This document shows, piece by piece, positions 1-6,867 of a stretch of DNA of 11,713 nt. Position numbers and translations under genes: made by a program. The first letter of the stretch is position 1. Every line of letters starts with the position of its first letter. The notes under the pieces are model-generated. The model saw only the letters and a list, made by a program, of their open reading frames with translations, did not search any database and was not told the origin of the DNA. This DNA is from JANQPX01 sp039028235 (GTDB lineage: Bacteria; Pseudomonadota; Alphaproteobacteria; Geminicoccales; Geminicoccaceae), in NCBI GenBank assembly GCA_039028235.1, contig JBCCIN010000141.1, positions 1 through 11,713 on the forward strand. Direction: 5' to 3'.

Positions 1-727
1 CGAGATCGCGAAAGTCGAGACCGAAGGTTCGAGCATTCGCTGCATTGATCAGCCGCAGGCGAAGGCGTTCGCCCGAACGTACCGTCTCATTATCCGGGAT
101 GGTGCCATTGACGGTGGCGCTATTGCCGATCCTGCCGCCATGGCTGGCGTCGTGGCGGTTGCCGAACGGAGCGATCGCCGCCTCGGGGTCAAGACGCCAG
201 TCGTCCAGCACCCAGATCAACTCACGGTCGACGGCGGGCGGCTGCTTTTCCTCGACGATGAGCGCGCCGTGGAGACCGCGGCCGACCTGCTCGCCGCTGT
301 TGATGTGCGGGTGATACCAAAAGGTGCCGGCATCCAGGACATCGAATGCGTAGCGGAAGGTCTCTCCGGGTAAGATCGGCGGCTGGCTGAGCACCGGCAC
401 GCCATCCATGCCGACAGGCACCCGAAGGCCATGCCAGTGCACGGTGGTCGGCTCGGCGAGGTCATTGGTGACGTCGATGGTCAGCCGCTCGCCCTGGATA
501 GCGCGGATGGCGGGTCCGGGAACGCGGTCGTTGAAGGCCCAGACGTCGGTTTCGGGATAACCGGCGCCGACGAGAGAGACGCGGGCAGGGCCTGCCCGAA
601 GGTCGACCCCGGCTTCCGCTCTTGCTGGCGGAGAGGCGAGGGGCGCCGCCATGACATTGCCGATCGCGGCGGTGCTCAACTTCAGGAAGTGCCGCCGCGT
701 TTCGCCAGTCGACGATGCGAGGACCAT
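1..727 (-). CDS. Multicopper oxidase, Tat-exported, N-terminal part (3' end outside window)
   Basis: The first 242 residues of a laccase/CueO-like multicopper oxidase are visible; the C-terminal domains run off the left edge. The N-terminus has a twin-arginine signal (TRRHFLKLS, R11-R12) followed by an Ala-rich stretch, so the protein is probably folded with copper in the cytoplasm and exported. The first cupredoxin domain carries the first two type 2/type 3 copper motifs: HWHG (H97, H99) and WYHPH (H139, H141). Such enzymes couple oxidation of Cu(I), metals, phenols or a redox partner to four-electron reduction of O2. The ATG at 725-727 lies 18 bp after the cytochrome stop; the ATG further upstream (740-742) is in another frame and soon hits a stop. 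It is probably co-transcribed with the cytochrome from the copper-type promoter at 1256-1286. CueO, CopA or laccase subtype cannot be decided without the Met-rich and C-terminal parts. Confidence 0.93.
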   Translation of the reverse strand, partial: MVLASSTGETRRHFLKLSTAAIGNVMAAPLASPPARAEAGVDLRAGPARVSLVGAGYPETDVWAFNDRVPGPAIRAIQGERLTIDVTNDLAEPTTVHWHGLRVPVGMDGVPVLSQPPILPGETFRYAFDVLDAGTFWYHPHINSGEQVGRGLHGALIVEEKQPPAVDRELIWVLDDWRLDPEAAIAPFGNRHDASHGGRIGNSATVNGTIPDNETVRSGERLRLRLINAANARTFGLDFRDL

Positions 728-745
728 AGCCGCCCGCTCATGTCC

Positions 746-1219
746 TCAGCCCTTCGGTTTCCGGAAGCGGTCATGGCAGGTGCCACAGGTCTTGCCGACC
801 TTCAGATATTGCGCCTTCATCGCGGCCTCGTCGGCGCCGTTGGTGGCGATCTCCACCAGCTTCGCGCCTTCGATCGCAAGCTCGTCGGCGTCGGCGACAT
901 AATCGTCCCACGACTGCCAGATCGCCGGCAGCGCCTCGCTCGGATGGTCGTTGCTGCCCTCGGGCGTCATTTCAGGGATCCTGTTGGCGTGCTCGGCCAG
1001 ATAGCCGGCCTTGTCCGCGATCACGGCGGGTTCGAACGGTGCCTCGCCCTTGACCATGGCGCCCATGACTTTCATCGCCTCGGCCATGCCCTTCATGACA
1101 TCCATCCGCTCCTTGACGATGCCCGTGGCACCGACATGTGCCGTGACCCAGCTGGCCGGTGCACCAACGGCGATCACCAAACCCAGGGCGGCGATGGCTG
1201 GCTTGAACAGTCTTTGCAT
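746..1219 (-). CDS. Class II c-type cytochrome (cytochrome c'/c-556 family), periplasmic
   Basis: This is a 157-residue exported haem protein. A signal peptide covers about residues 1-27 (hydrophobic core, cleavage probably after VTA), followed by a helical domain and a haem-binding motif CGTCH (C145, C148, H149) close to the C-terminus with basic FRK after it. A C-terminal CxxCH with this tail is the hallmark of the cytochrome c' four-helix family. Near the start of the mature protein, KERMDVMK resembles the position where low-spin c-556 members have a methionine sixth ligand (here about M42), whereas gas-binding c' proteins have a non-ligand residue. I therefore lean to an electron carrier of the c-556 type, which is an inference. 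It lies 18 bp upstream of the multicopper oxidase, so it may donate electrons to it. The start at 1217-1219 is preceded by a modest GGATC-type ribosome site. Confidence 0.93.
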   Translation of the reverse strand: MQRLFKPAIAALGLVIAVGAPASWVTAHVGATGIVKERMDVMKGMAEAMKVMGAMVKGEAPFEPAVIADKAGYLAEHANRIPEMTPEGSNDHPSEALPAIWQSWDDYVADADELAIEGAKLVEIATNGADEAAMKAQYLKVGKTCGTCHDRFRKPKG

Positions 1220-1255
1220 CTTGGCCGATCCTGCTGACTCGTTTCCTGGAGATCA

Positions 1256-1286
1256 CTTATCAAACGTCCCCTTGCCGGAAGGTCAA
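1256..1286 (-). promoter_or_regulatory. CueR/HmrR-like (MerR-family) copper promoter before the cytochrome-oxidase pair
   Basis: Reading the minus strand, a perfect -35 TTGACC (1281-1286) is followed after 19 bp by GATAAG (1256-1261) as -10. The 19-bp spacer is the signature of MerR-family promoters. The left dyad arm ACCTTCC (1277-1283) is identical to the CueR arm at E. coli copA. The right arm GGACGTT, after the standard 7-bp gap, matches GGAAGGT at 5 of 7 positions. The -10 ends 36 bp before the cytochrome ATG. Copper control of an operon encoding a multicopper oxidase makes biological sense. No merR-type gene lies in the window, so the regulator would act from elsewhere. Confidence 0.62.
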
Positions 1287-1331
1287 GACGTCTTCGCCAG
1301 CAATCCCTCGGAGGCAAAAGCCGTCGGCGAA

Positions 1332-3386
1332 TCAGGACAGCACCGGGATATCGCGATGGAACGCTTCTGCGGCGGACGCGTCGCCGAGGATCAGACGGGC
1401 GGTCCGGTGGCCTGAGAGCACGGCCGCCTGGATGGTTCCGGGGACGTGACAATCGCCCGCGGTCCAGATCGAACGGTCGACCAGGCGCTCGTTCAGTGTC
1501 CTGTAGAGCTCGTCATCCGGCAGGCGTGCGCCAACCGTGACGAGCCGGTCCGCATGGAGATCGATGGCCTCGCCGGTCAAGGTGTTCTTGAACTGCCGTT
1601 CGCCCACCATCGTCACATTCACATGCAGGGCCACCCCGAGATCGGTCAGCCGCCGGATGATGCGGCTTTGCTCGAGGGTCAGGTCCGTCCAGGTCGCGAC
1701 CATCGGCAACGGCGTCACATACGCGACCCGATGTCCGTCGCTTGCGAGTTTTTCGGCGATCAAGCTCGCCATGTAGAAATGGTCGTCGTCATAGACAATG
1801 ACCGATCCCGGTTCGATCGAACCGCTGGTGCCGTCCATGATGTCATCGGGGGTGAGCACGGCATCACCGAGTGACAGGGGGAGGGGATTGGCGGCACCGA
1901 CGCCATCTCGTCGCCAGCGGCTTCCGGTCGCGATCACGACGGCATGGGCATCGAAGCTCTCGACATCATCGGCGGTCAGCCTGCTTGAGAGATAGAGATC
2001 CGCCTCGGCATGCCGCTGGATCTGATGCAGACGATGGTCCCGAACCCGCCGCCAGGCTCCCAGGCCGGGCAAAGCCGCTTCGCGCGCGACACGGCCGCCA
2101 GCTTCCGCCCTCGCTTCGGCGATGGTCACGTGATGCCCGGCTCGGAGCAGGGTCCAGGCGCATTCGAGGCCGGCGGGTCCGGCGCCGACGATCAGGCAGG
2201 ACAAGCGCTTATCGCTGACCGGTACGGACTCGGGATGCCAGCCGCGGCGCCATTCCTCGGCGATCGTCGGGTTTTGCGTACAGCGGAGCGGCACGCCATA
2301 GCCGTCCATGCTGACGCAGATATTACAGCCGATGCACTCTCGGATGTCGTCGGTCCGTCCGGCTCGGATCTTCGCGGGCAGGAACGGATCGGCAATGCTC
2401 GGGCGGGCAGCACCGATCAGGTCGAGGCGCTTTTTCCGAACCAGAGACACCATCAGATCGGGCGTGGTGAAGCGCCCGACACCGACCACCGGCTTCGACG
2501 TCACCGATTTCACGAAGTCGGTGAAGGGAAGCTGAAACCCTTCCTCGGCAAAGCGCGCCGTCTGGCTGTCTTCGGGCCAGCCCGAGATGTTGACGTCCCA
2601 GAGATCCGGCAGTTCCGCCAGGGCCTCGACCACATCGCGCCCTTCGCCGTCATGGGCAAGGCCGATCGCTTTGCCGGGTTCGGCGACACTGAAGCGAAGG
2701 GCAACGGCACGCTCGTCTTTCGCGACTTCCAGCGTGTCCTCCAGCACCTCGCGGAGAAGGCGCATGCGGTTTTCGAGCGAGCCGCCATAGGCGTCGGTTC
2801 GATGGTTGGTGCGGATCGACAGAAAATGGCTGAGCAGCGACAGATCATGGGCGGCGTAGACATAGAGGATGTCGTAGCCCGCCTCTTTCGCATTCCCGGC
2901 CGCCCGCTTATGAGCCTCGCGGAACGCACGAATGTCGGCGAGGTCCATGGCGCGCGCCTGGATCGGGATTTCGGGGCGCAGGATTCGGAGATGGCTTGGG
3001 CCGGGCACCGGCAAACCCGAGGTGTAGTTGCGCGCGCGCATGCCGCCATGGGCAAGCTCGATGGCCGCGAGCGCATCGTGCTCCTTGATCGCCGCGACCT
3101 GTGCTCGATGGACCGGTAGGTCACGCTCGTCCCAAAGCCGGTCCATCGGATGGTTCGCAAGATCGCTGTCGGGCGCGATCTCGGTCATCTGGGCAGCGAC
3201 CACGCCCCAGCCGCCTTCAGCTTTCATGGCGCGAAGGGCGATCGCTCCTTCAGGCTGTGCCCAGCCGTGGCCGGTGGCATGCGGGACGGCATAGAAGCGG
3301 TTGGGCGACGTGACGGGTCCGATGTCGACGGGCTCGAACAGAATCCGGTATCGGCCTTCCTCGGACCCGGCACCGGTCAAGACCAT
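1332..3386 (-). CDS. Trimethylamine dehydrogenase-family iron-sulfur flavoprotein (amine/N-methyl oxidoreductase, substrate unknown)
   Basis: The 684 residues match the usual family length. An old-yellow-enzyme TIM barrel (about 12-350) carries the family Tyr-His pair (YAAH, Y177 and H180) and RTDAYGGSLENR. A 4Fe-4S site follows at C351, C354, C357 and C369 (CIGCNIC). The C-terminal flavoprotein-disulfide-reductase-like half has a GAGPAG nucleotide motif (401-406) and a late TAGD (642-645). From memory of the trimethylamine and histamine dehydrogenases, the residue aligned with the FMN-anchoring cysteine is A37, so FMN is probably non-covalent. The aromatic bowl is M67, W263 and D361 rather than Tyr, Trp and Trp. 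The substrate is therefore unlikely to be trimethylamine; histamine-like or carboxylated N-methyl amines fit better. It starts 12 bp after the Bug receptor gene and is probably translated from the same message. An acceptor such as electron-transfer flavoprotein is not encoded here. Confidence 0.88.
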   Translation of the reverse strand: MVLTGAGSEEGRYRILFEPVDIGPVTSPNRFYAVPHATGHGWAQPEGAIALRAMKAEGGWGVVAAQMTEIAPDSDLANHPMDRLWDERDLPVHRAQVAAIKEHDALAAIELAHGGMRARNYTSGLPVPGPSHLRILRPEIPIQARAMDLADIRAFREAHKRAAGNAKEAGYDILYVYAAHDLSLLSHFLSIRTNHRTDAYGGSLENRMRLLREVLEDTLEVAKDERAVALRFSVAEPGKAIGLAHDGEGRDVVEALAELPDLWDVNISGWPEDSQTARFAEEGFQLPFTDFVKSVTSKPVVGVGRFTTPDLMVSLVRKKRLDLIGAARPSIADPFLPAKIRAGRTDDIRECIGCNICVSMDGYGVPLRCTQNPTIAEEWRRGWHPESVPVSDKRLSCLIVGAGPAGLECAWTLLRAGHHVTIAEARAEAGGRVAREAALPGLGAWRRVRDHRLHQIQRHAEADLYLSSRLTADDVESFDAHAVVIATGSRWRRDGVGAANPLPLSLGDAVLTPDDIMDGTSGSIEPGSVIVYDDDHFYMASLIAEKLASDGHRVAYVTPLPMVATWTDLTLEQSRIIRRLTDLGVALHVNVTMVGERQFKNTLTGEAIDLHADRLVTVGARLPDDELYRTLNERLVDRSIWTAGDCHVPGTIQAAVLSGHRTARLILGDASAAEAFHRDIPVLS

Positions 3387-3398
3387 CGGCCCGCCGGT

Positions 3399-4331
3399 TT
3401 ACTCCAGGATCGCGCTGATCTCGGCGAAGGTTTCGCCATCCTCGGCGATGCGCGCGGCCGCACTGTCCGCATCCTGCCAGTAGACGAGAGCGCCGGTATC
3501 CTTTGCGAGCTGCTGCGCGCGCTCCGACATCACCGTTTCCTTGGCGACCGCGATGATCTTCTCGCGCACGTCGGCCGGCGTGTCCTTGGTCACGAACAGT
3601 CCGTTCCAGAGCGCGAGGCTGAGCGCCGGGTCGAGTTCGCCCATGGTCGGCACGTCGTCGCGCACCCGCTCGTCAGTGACCGAGGCCAGGATCTTGATGT
3701 TGTCGATGCAAGGGAGAACCAGCTGCAGCGTGGTGTTGATGACATCGGCGTCGCCGCTTGCGAGGGTGTTGCAATCGAGCGCATCGAACGCCGCCTCGGA
3801 GCCCCATTCGAAGCCGGCATTCTTGGCATAAGCGAGCGACACCCGGGTCGGCGGCAGAGGTGCGCCGAAATGGCCAAGCGCCACCTCGTTGTCCCTGGCG
3901 TGGGCAGCTAGCTCTTCCATGGTCGAGAAGGGCGCATCCCCACCAGCGGCGAGCACGAAGGGATAGGTCAGAAAAATGCCGAGCGGATCGAATTTCTCCG
4001 GCGCCAGCTCCGGGATGCCGATCTTATGGCCGAGCACCGGAATGCCGATGACGAAGGAACCGATGGTGTAGCCGTCCGCCGGCGCGTTCGCCACCTCGAT
4101 CGCCCCCGGAAACGGCCCGCCACCGCCACCAGGCTTGTTCACCACCGCGGCCGGCACGTCGTAGGCGGCCTGGAAATCCTCGGCGATCATGCGGGTAAGC
4201 ACATCTTCCAGATCGCCCGGCGGCCAGGGCACGATGAAGTTCACGGGCTTTTCGGGATAGTCGGCTTTCGATACCGACATCGGCAGCAGTAGCGAAAAGG
4301 CGGCCACCGTCGCCAGCGCAAAGCGATACAT
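3399..4331 (-). CDS. Bug/TctC-type periplasmic solute-binding protein
   Basis: A 310-residue receptor of the tripartite tricarboxylate transporter (Bug) family, which binds carboxylates and other small anions or amino acids in the periplasm. A signal peptide ends at SKA (cleavage after A23), and the mature start ADYPEKPV is typical. Family landmarks are IVPWPPG (33-39), the Gly-rich NKPGGGGGP segment (65-73) and APADGYTIG (83-91). The ligand loop reads PPGDLED instead of the common PPGGxxD, and two cysteines (C187, C208) could form a disulfide, so its ligand may differ from classical members. No TctA/TctB membrane genes are present, which is common for orphan Bug proteins. A purine-rich GGGAGATAGGA site precedes the ATG. 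The link to the downstream flavoprotein suggests the receptor delivers or senses that enzyme's substrate; this is inference. Confidence 0.9.
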   Translation of the reverse strand: MYRFALATVAAFSLLLPMSVSKADYPEKPVNFIVPWPPGDLEDVLTRMIAEDFQAAYDVPAAVVNKPGGGGGPFPGAIEVANAPADGYTIGSFVIGIPVLGHKIGIPELAPEKFDPLGIFLTYPFVLAAGGDAPFSTMEELAAHARDNEVALGHFGAPLPPTRVSLAYAKNAGFEWGSEAAFDALDCNTLASGDADVINTTLQLVLPCIDNIKILASVTDERVRDDVPTMGELDPALSLALWNGLFVTKDTPADVREKIIAVAKETVMSERAQQLAKDTGALVYWQDADSAAARIAEDGETFAEISAILE

Positions 4332-4389
4332 TCCTATCTCCCATGCAAAGCCAACCCGTGGGCATTAGCGCGCCCATTTCTTGTAAAAA

Positions 4390-4419
4390 ACCATGACAGC
4401 ACGCCTCTCCAGCTGTCAA
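4390..4419 (-). promoter_or_regulatory. Promoter with overlapping inverted-repeat operator upstream of the Bug-flavoprotein pair
   Basis: On the minus strand a consensus -35 TTGACA (4414-4419) is followed after 18 bp by CATGGT (4390-4395), a weak -10, about 58 bp before the receptor ATG. A perfect inverted repeat with 7-bp arms TGACAGC and GCTGTCA (4394-4400 and 4412-4418, 11-bp spacer, 18 bp centre to centre) covers the -35 and touches the -10. That geometry fits a repressor site bound by a dimer across two successive major grooves. The regulator is not identifiable. Confidence 0.55.
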
Positions 4420-4491
4420 ACCCTTTCCAAGATCGGGGAATGCCGGGATCTGTCTCTGCTATGCAGCGATCGATGGAGCGGAGGAGCTGTG

Positions 4492-5448
4492 CTAAGCGCT
4501 CTGCCAAAGGGGCGAGGAATAGCTCGCATCATGCTCGATAGGTGACGGTCGCCCTTCACGCAGGGCTGCTAGAACCGCCTCAAAGGTCGTTTCGTAACGA
4601 AATCCGAGTGCGCGCGTGATCCGCGATCCGTCATAGACACGGCTGATGGACTCTGGCAGGCGCCAACCCGCTGCCTGGTAAAGGTCAGACACCTCCGGGA
4701 ATCGCGCGCAGATGACGGAGGCGGCATCCTCTTTCAGTTGCCGGGCGTCTGTTCTGGAAAACGGTGTTGGTGCGGACACGAGGTAGAGGCCGAACTTAAC
4801 ATCACCGGACCGTTCGAGTGCTGAAACATGTGATCGCGCCATATCACGAACGCTCGCGCGCCGATTCAAGAGTTCATTCGCCTTCAGGTTCGGACCGCTG
4901 AGCGCGTTCAGGGTATCGTCCTCTTCAGGAAAGAACCGTGCTGTACGCAGGACGATGGTATGCAGACCGTGTTCGAGATGGTGCTCCCTGCAGAGGCCCT
5001 CTGCTGCCAGTTTCGTCACGCCATAGATATTGCGCGGCTCGATCGGCGCATGATCTTCATCCAGCCAAACCGCTTCGCTCGATCGCTCTTCCCGGATCTT
5101 TTGGCTGATCATCAGCGATGTGGTCGACGTGAAGACGAAGCGGGGGACGCCGTGCTCGATCGCGGCCTGCAGGAGGTTCAGCGTTCCGGTGACATTCGCG
5201 TCGATGAAGGCTTGCTGGACATAACGCGCCATGTCGGGCTTGTGCAGCGCGCCCGCGTGAATCACCCCGTCGAAACCCTGCCTCCGAAACACATCGTCAA
5301 GTGCATCACGGTCGGTGACGTTCGCGACGACATCTGTCCAATCGGAGGCGACGACGTCCAGCCCGAACGGGCGATGACCGGCTTCTCTCAGCAAAGGGAC
5401 AAGATGTCGACCGAGCCAGCCCGACGAGCCGGTAACCAGGACGTTCAT
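4492..5448 (-). CDS. NAD(P)-dependent epimerase/dehydratase (extended SDR)
   Basis: A 318-residue cytosolic Rossmann-fold enzyme acting on a sugar or sugar-like substrate. The N-terminus has the extended-SDR dinucleotide motif TGSSGWLG (6-13), then D31 for cofactor ribose contact, the N-A-G-type HAGALHKPD (64-72), catalytic STTS (108-111) and YGVTK (Y142, K146). These support an intact oxidoreductase/epimerase; the exact reaction cannot be read from motifs. The start at 5446-5448 is set by the conserved MNVLVTG opening, although the ribosome site is weak. It diverges from the Gfo/Idh/MocA gene across a region holding a GntR-type operator, so the two may be co-regulated in one carbohydrate or polyol pathway. 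The stop is TAG at 4492-4494, and the next minus-strand gene has its own promoter. Confidence 0.85.
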   Translation of the reverse strand: MNVLVTGSSGWLGRHLVPLLREAGHRPFGLDVVASDWTDVVANVTDRDALDDVFRRQGFDGVIHAGALHKPDMARYVQQAFIDANVTGTLNLLQAAIEHGVPRFVFTSTTSLMISQKIREERSSEAVWLDEDHAPIEPRNIYGVTKLAAEGLCREHHLEHGLHTIVLRTARFFPEEDDTLNALSGPNLKANELLNRRASVRDMARSHVSALERSGDVKFGLYLVSAPTPFSRTDARQLKEDAASVICARFPEVSDLYQAAGWRLPESISRVYDGSRITRALGFRYETTFEAVLAALREGRPSPIEHDASYSSPLWQSA

Positions 5449-5520
5449 GTCGATGCTCGGGAATACATGGATATCGCGTTGGCTGGTGGTGTGACTCCAT
5501 CATTCAGTTCCCGCGGCTAA

Positions 5521-5558
5521 GGCTGAATCGGCGCTGCGCCGTCACGTTTTTCTCAGCC
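5521..5558. repeat. Nested inverted repeat (hairpin) in the epimerase leader
   Basis: An outer perfect stem GGCTGA (5521-5526) and TCAGCC (5553-5558) encloses an inner perfect stem CGGCG/CGCCG (5529-5533 and 5537-5541, 3-nt loop). On the plus strand the inner stem is followed by TCACG and five Ts, resembling a weak terminator, but no plus-strand gene ends here. In the minus direction it would lie in the 5' leader of the epimerase message, about 75-110 nt before its start. Confidence 0.45.
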
Positions 5559-5577
5559 GCCGGGGGATCCTTCCGAT

Positions 5578-5590
5578 GTGGTCGTACCAC
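5578..5590. promoter_or_regulatory. GntR (FadR-subfamily)-like operator
   Basis: The site is a perfect palindrome, GTGGT-CGT-ACCAC, whose core TGGTCGTACCA fits the TnGTnnnACnA pattern of FadR-subfamily GntR regulators that control sugar-acid, lactate and related catabolic genes. It lies between two divergent oxidoreductase genes, 130 bp from the epimerase start and 166 bp from the Gfo/Idh/MocA start. No GntR gene is in the window. Confidence 0.5.
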
Positions 5591-5756
5591 TAGCACGGTC
5601 CATGGGTTGCTGCGAGGGTGGACGTCGAGGTCTTTGCGAGTGCTGTGAGCGCGCGCGGGCATTGGAGTATCGTCGCTTTAATGCTTATCGTAATCTTCAT
5701 GAGAAACCGGGATGAGCTGCTTTCCCGATGTGCATGAGAACAAGACGGGCTGGACG

Positions 5757-6776
5757 ATGAGCATTCGCGTTGCCGTTATCGGCGCCGGCGTTATGGGCGC
5801 CGATCATGCCAGGATCGTCGCGGAGGATCTGCCGGGCGCTGTCCTGCAGGTGGTCTGTGATGCGTCCGAGGAGCGTGCCCGCGAGGTCGCGGAGATAACC
5901 GGTGCTACGGATATCGCAATCGATCCTGAGGAGGTCATCGGGCGCGCCGATGTCGATGCGGTCCTGATCGCGAGCCCCGATGAGATCCACGCAGCTTTGA
6001 CGCTGGCAGCGCTCGCCCTGGAAAAGCCGGTCCTTTGCGAAAAGCCGCTGGCACCTGCTTCGGCCGCCTGTCTCGAGGTGGTGGACAAGGAGGTGACGAT
6101 CGGCCGTCAGCTTGTGCATCTGGGCTTCATGCGTCGCTTCGATCCGTCCTATCAGGCGATGAAGCGAGTGCTCGATGACGGCACGCTCGGGGCGGCGATC
6201 ATGATGCACAACGTCCATCGGAACGTGGAGGCGCCCGCCAGCTTCACCGGGCAGATGGCGATCACCAACTCCGCACCCCATGAGTTCGACATTGCACGCT
6301 TCGTGCTCGGCACGGACTATGCTGCGGTCTCGGTCTTTCAGCCGAAGGCGGTGGATGCCGCGAAGGCCGGTGCGCCCGTCTTCATCGTGCTCGAAACGGT
6401 TGGCGGACAGCTGGTTAATATCGAGATCAACAACAACGCCGCCTATGGCTATGACGTCCGCGGCGAACTGGTCGGTGAAAAGGGGGCCGTCTCGTTGAAT
6501 GCGGCATCGCCGGCGCGCATCGACCTCGATCTCATCTCGTCCACCGCCTACGCCGCCGATTGGCGCCCGCGCTTCGCCGAAGCCTACCGCCTGCAGGACA
6601 AAGCCTGGATCAAGGCGATCGAAACCGGCAAGCCGTGTGCCATCGCGGCCAATGCCTGGGATGGCTATTGCGCGTCGCTGGTCGCCGAAGCGGGCGTTCG
6701 AGCGCTTCATGACGGTGACAAGGTGACACTTGAGCTCGCCGAGCGGCCCCCGCTCTACGCCGGCACTGCTGCCTGA
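5757..6776 (+). CDS. Gfo/Idh/MocA oxidoreductase, inositol 2-dehydrogenase-like
   Basis: A 339-residue NAD(P)-dependent oxidoreductase of sugars or polyols. The N-terminal Rossmann domain opens with VAVIGAGVMG (GxGxxG, G9-G14), the family CEKP motif holds K96, and GFMRRFDPSYQAMK (123-136) is typical of inositol dehydrogenases. The C-terminal half has NSAPHEFD (171-178) where IolG has D-S-A-x-H-E: H175 is kept but the catalytic Asp position is Asn (N171). The ATG at 5757 is preferred over one at 5712 because family members begin right at the Rossmann strand. It is divergent from the epimerase and shares its control region. IolG-like inositol, scyllo-inositol or another sugar dehydrogenase activity are all possible; I give no symbol. 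The two-component genes start 91 bp downstream. Confidence 0.86.
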   Translation: MSIRVAVIGAGVMGADHARIVAEDLPGAVLQVVCDASEERAREVAEITGATDIAIDPEEVIGRADVDAVLIASPDEIHAALTLAALALEKPVLCEKPLAPASAACLEVVDKEVTIGRQLVHLGFMRRFDPSYQAMKRVLDDGTLGAAIMMHNVHRNVEAPASFTGQMAITNSAPHEFDIARFVLGTDYAAVSVFQPKAVDAAKAGAPVFIVLETVGGQLVNIEINNNAAYGYDVRGELVGEKGAVSLNAASPARIDLDLISSTAYAADWRPRFAEAYRLQDKAWIKAIETGKPCAIAANAWDGYCASLVAEAGVRALHDGDKVTLELAERPPLYAGTAA

Positions 6777-6808
6777 ACTGACGTTACCGATAAGGACGTC
6801 GGCGCCTG

Positions 6809-6837
6809 TTGACCTATCGGTCCTGGCGGACATCTAT
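6809..6837 (+). promoter_or_regulatory. Possible promoter of the two-component operon
   Basis: TTGACC (6809-6814) is followed after 17 bp by ATCTAT (6832-6837), a poor -10, 30 bp before the response regulator ATG. The -35 sits in a small GACC-TATC-GGTC dyad that could be an autoregulatory site. The match is weak, and read-through from the Gfo/Idh/MocA gene is an alternative. Confidence 0.3.
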
Positions 6838-6867
6838 GGGCCTGTCGCTGATAGCTGCGAGGCGTGC

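Larger units (their letters stand above)
5449..5756. other. Divergent intergenic region between the epimerase and Gfo/Idh/MocA genes
   Basis: These 308 bp hold no convincing gene. They contain a nested hairpin (5521-5558), a GntR-like operator (5578-5590) and an AT-richer stretch at about 5669-5700 that is the likeliest place for the plus-strand promoter, although I see no consensus -35/-10 pair. No clear minus-strand promoter is recognisable either. In-frame translation can extend to 5712 upstream of the Gfo/Idh/MocA start, but that extension lacks family similarity. Confidence 0.6.

Noticed and set aside
431..1237. A 268-codon plus-strand frame across the oxidase and cytochrome genes.
   Set aside because: It covers two minus-strand genes with diagnostic copper and haem motifs, and its own product has no recognisable features.
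1292..1331. Inverted repeat GGCGAA/TTCGCC after the flavoprotein stop as a terminator.
   Set aside because: The 6-bp arms enclose a 28-nt loop and no T-run follows, so an intrinsic terminator is not supported.
2010..3119. A 369-codon open frame on the plus strand opposite the flavoprotein gene.
   Set aside because: It is antisense to a gene with clear family motifs along its whole length; its translation shows no domain and is explained by GC-rich codon bias.
5697..6833. A 378-codon open frame on the minus strand opposite the Gfo/Idh/MocA gene.
   Set aside because: The translation is Arg/Gly/His-rich without motifs, while the plus-strand frame is a convincing enzyme.
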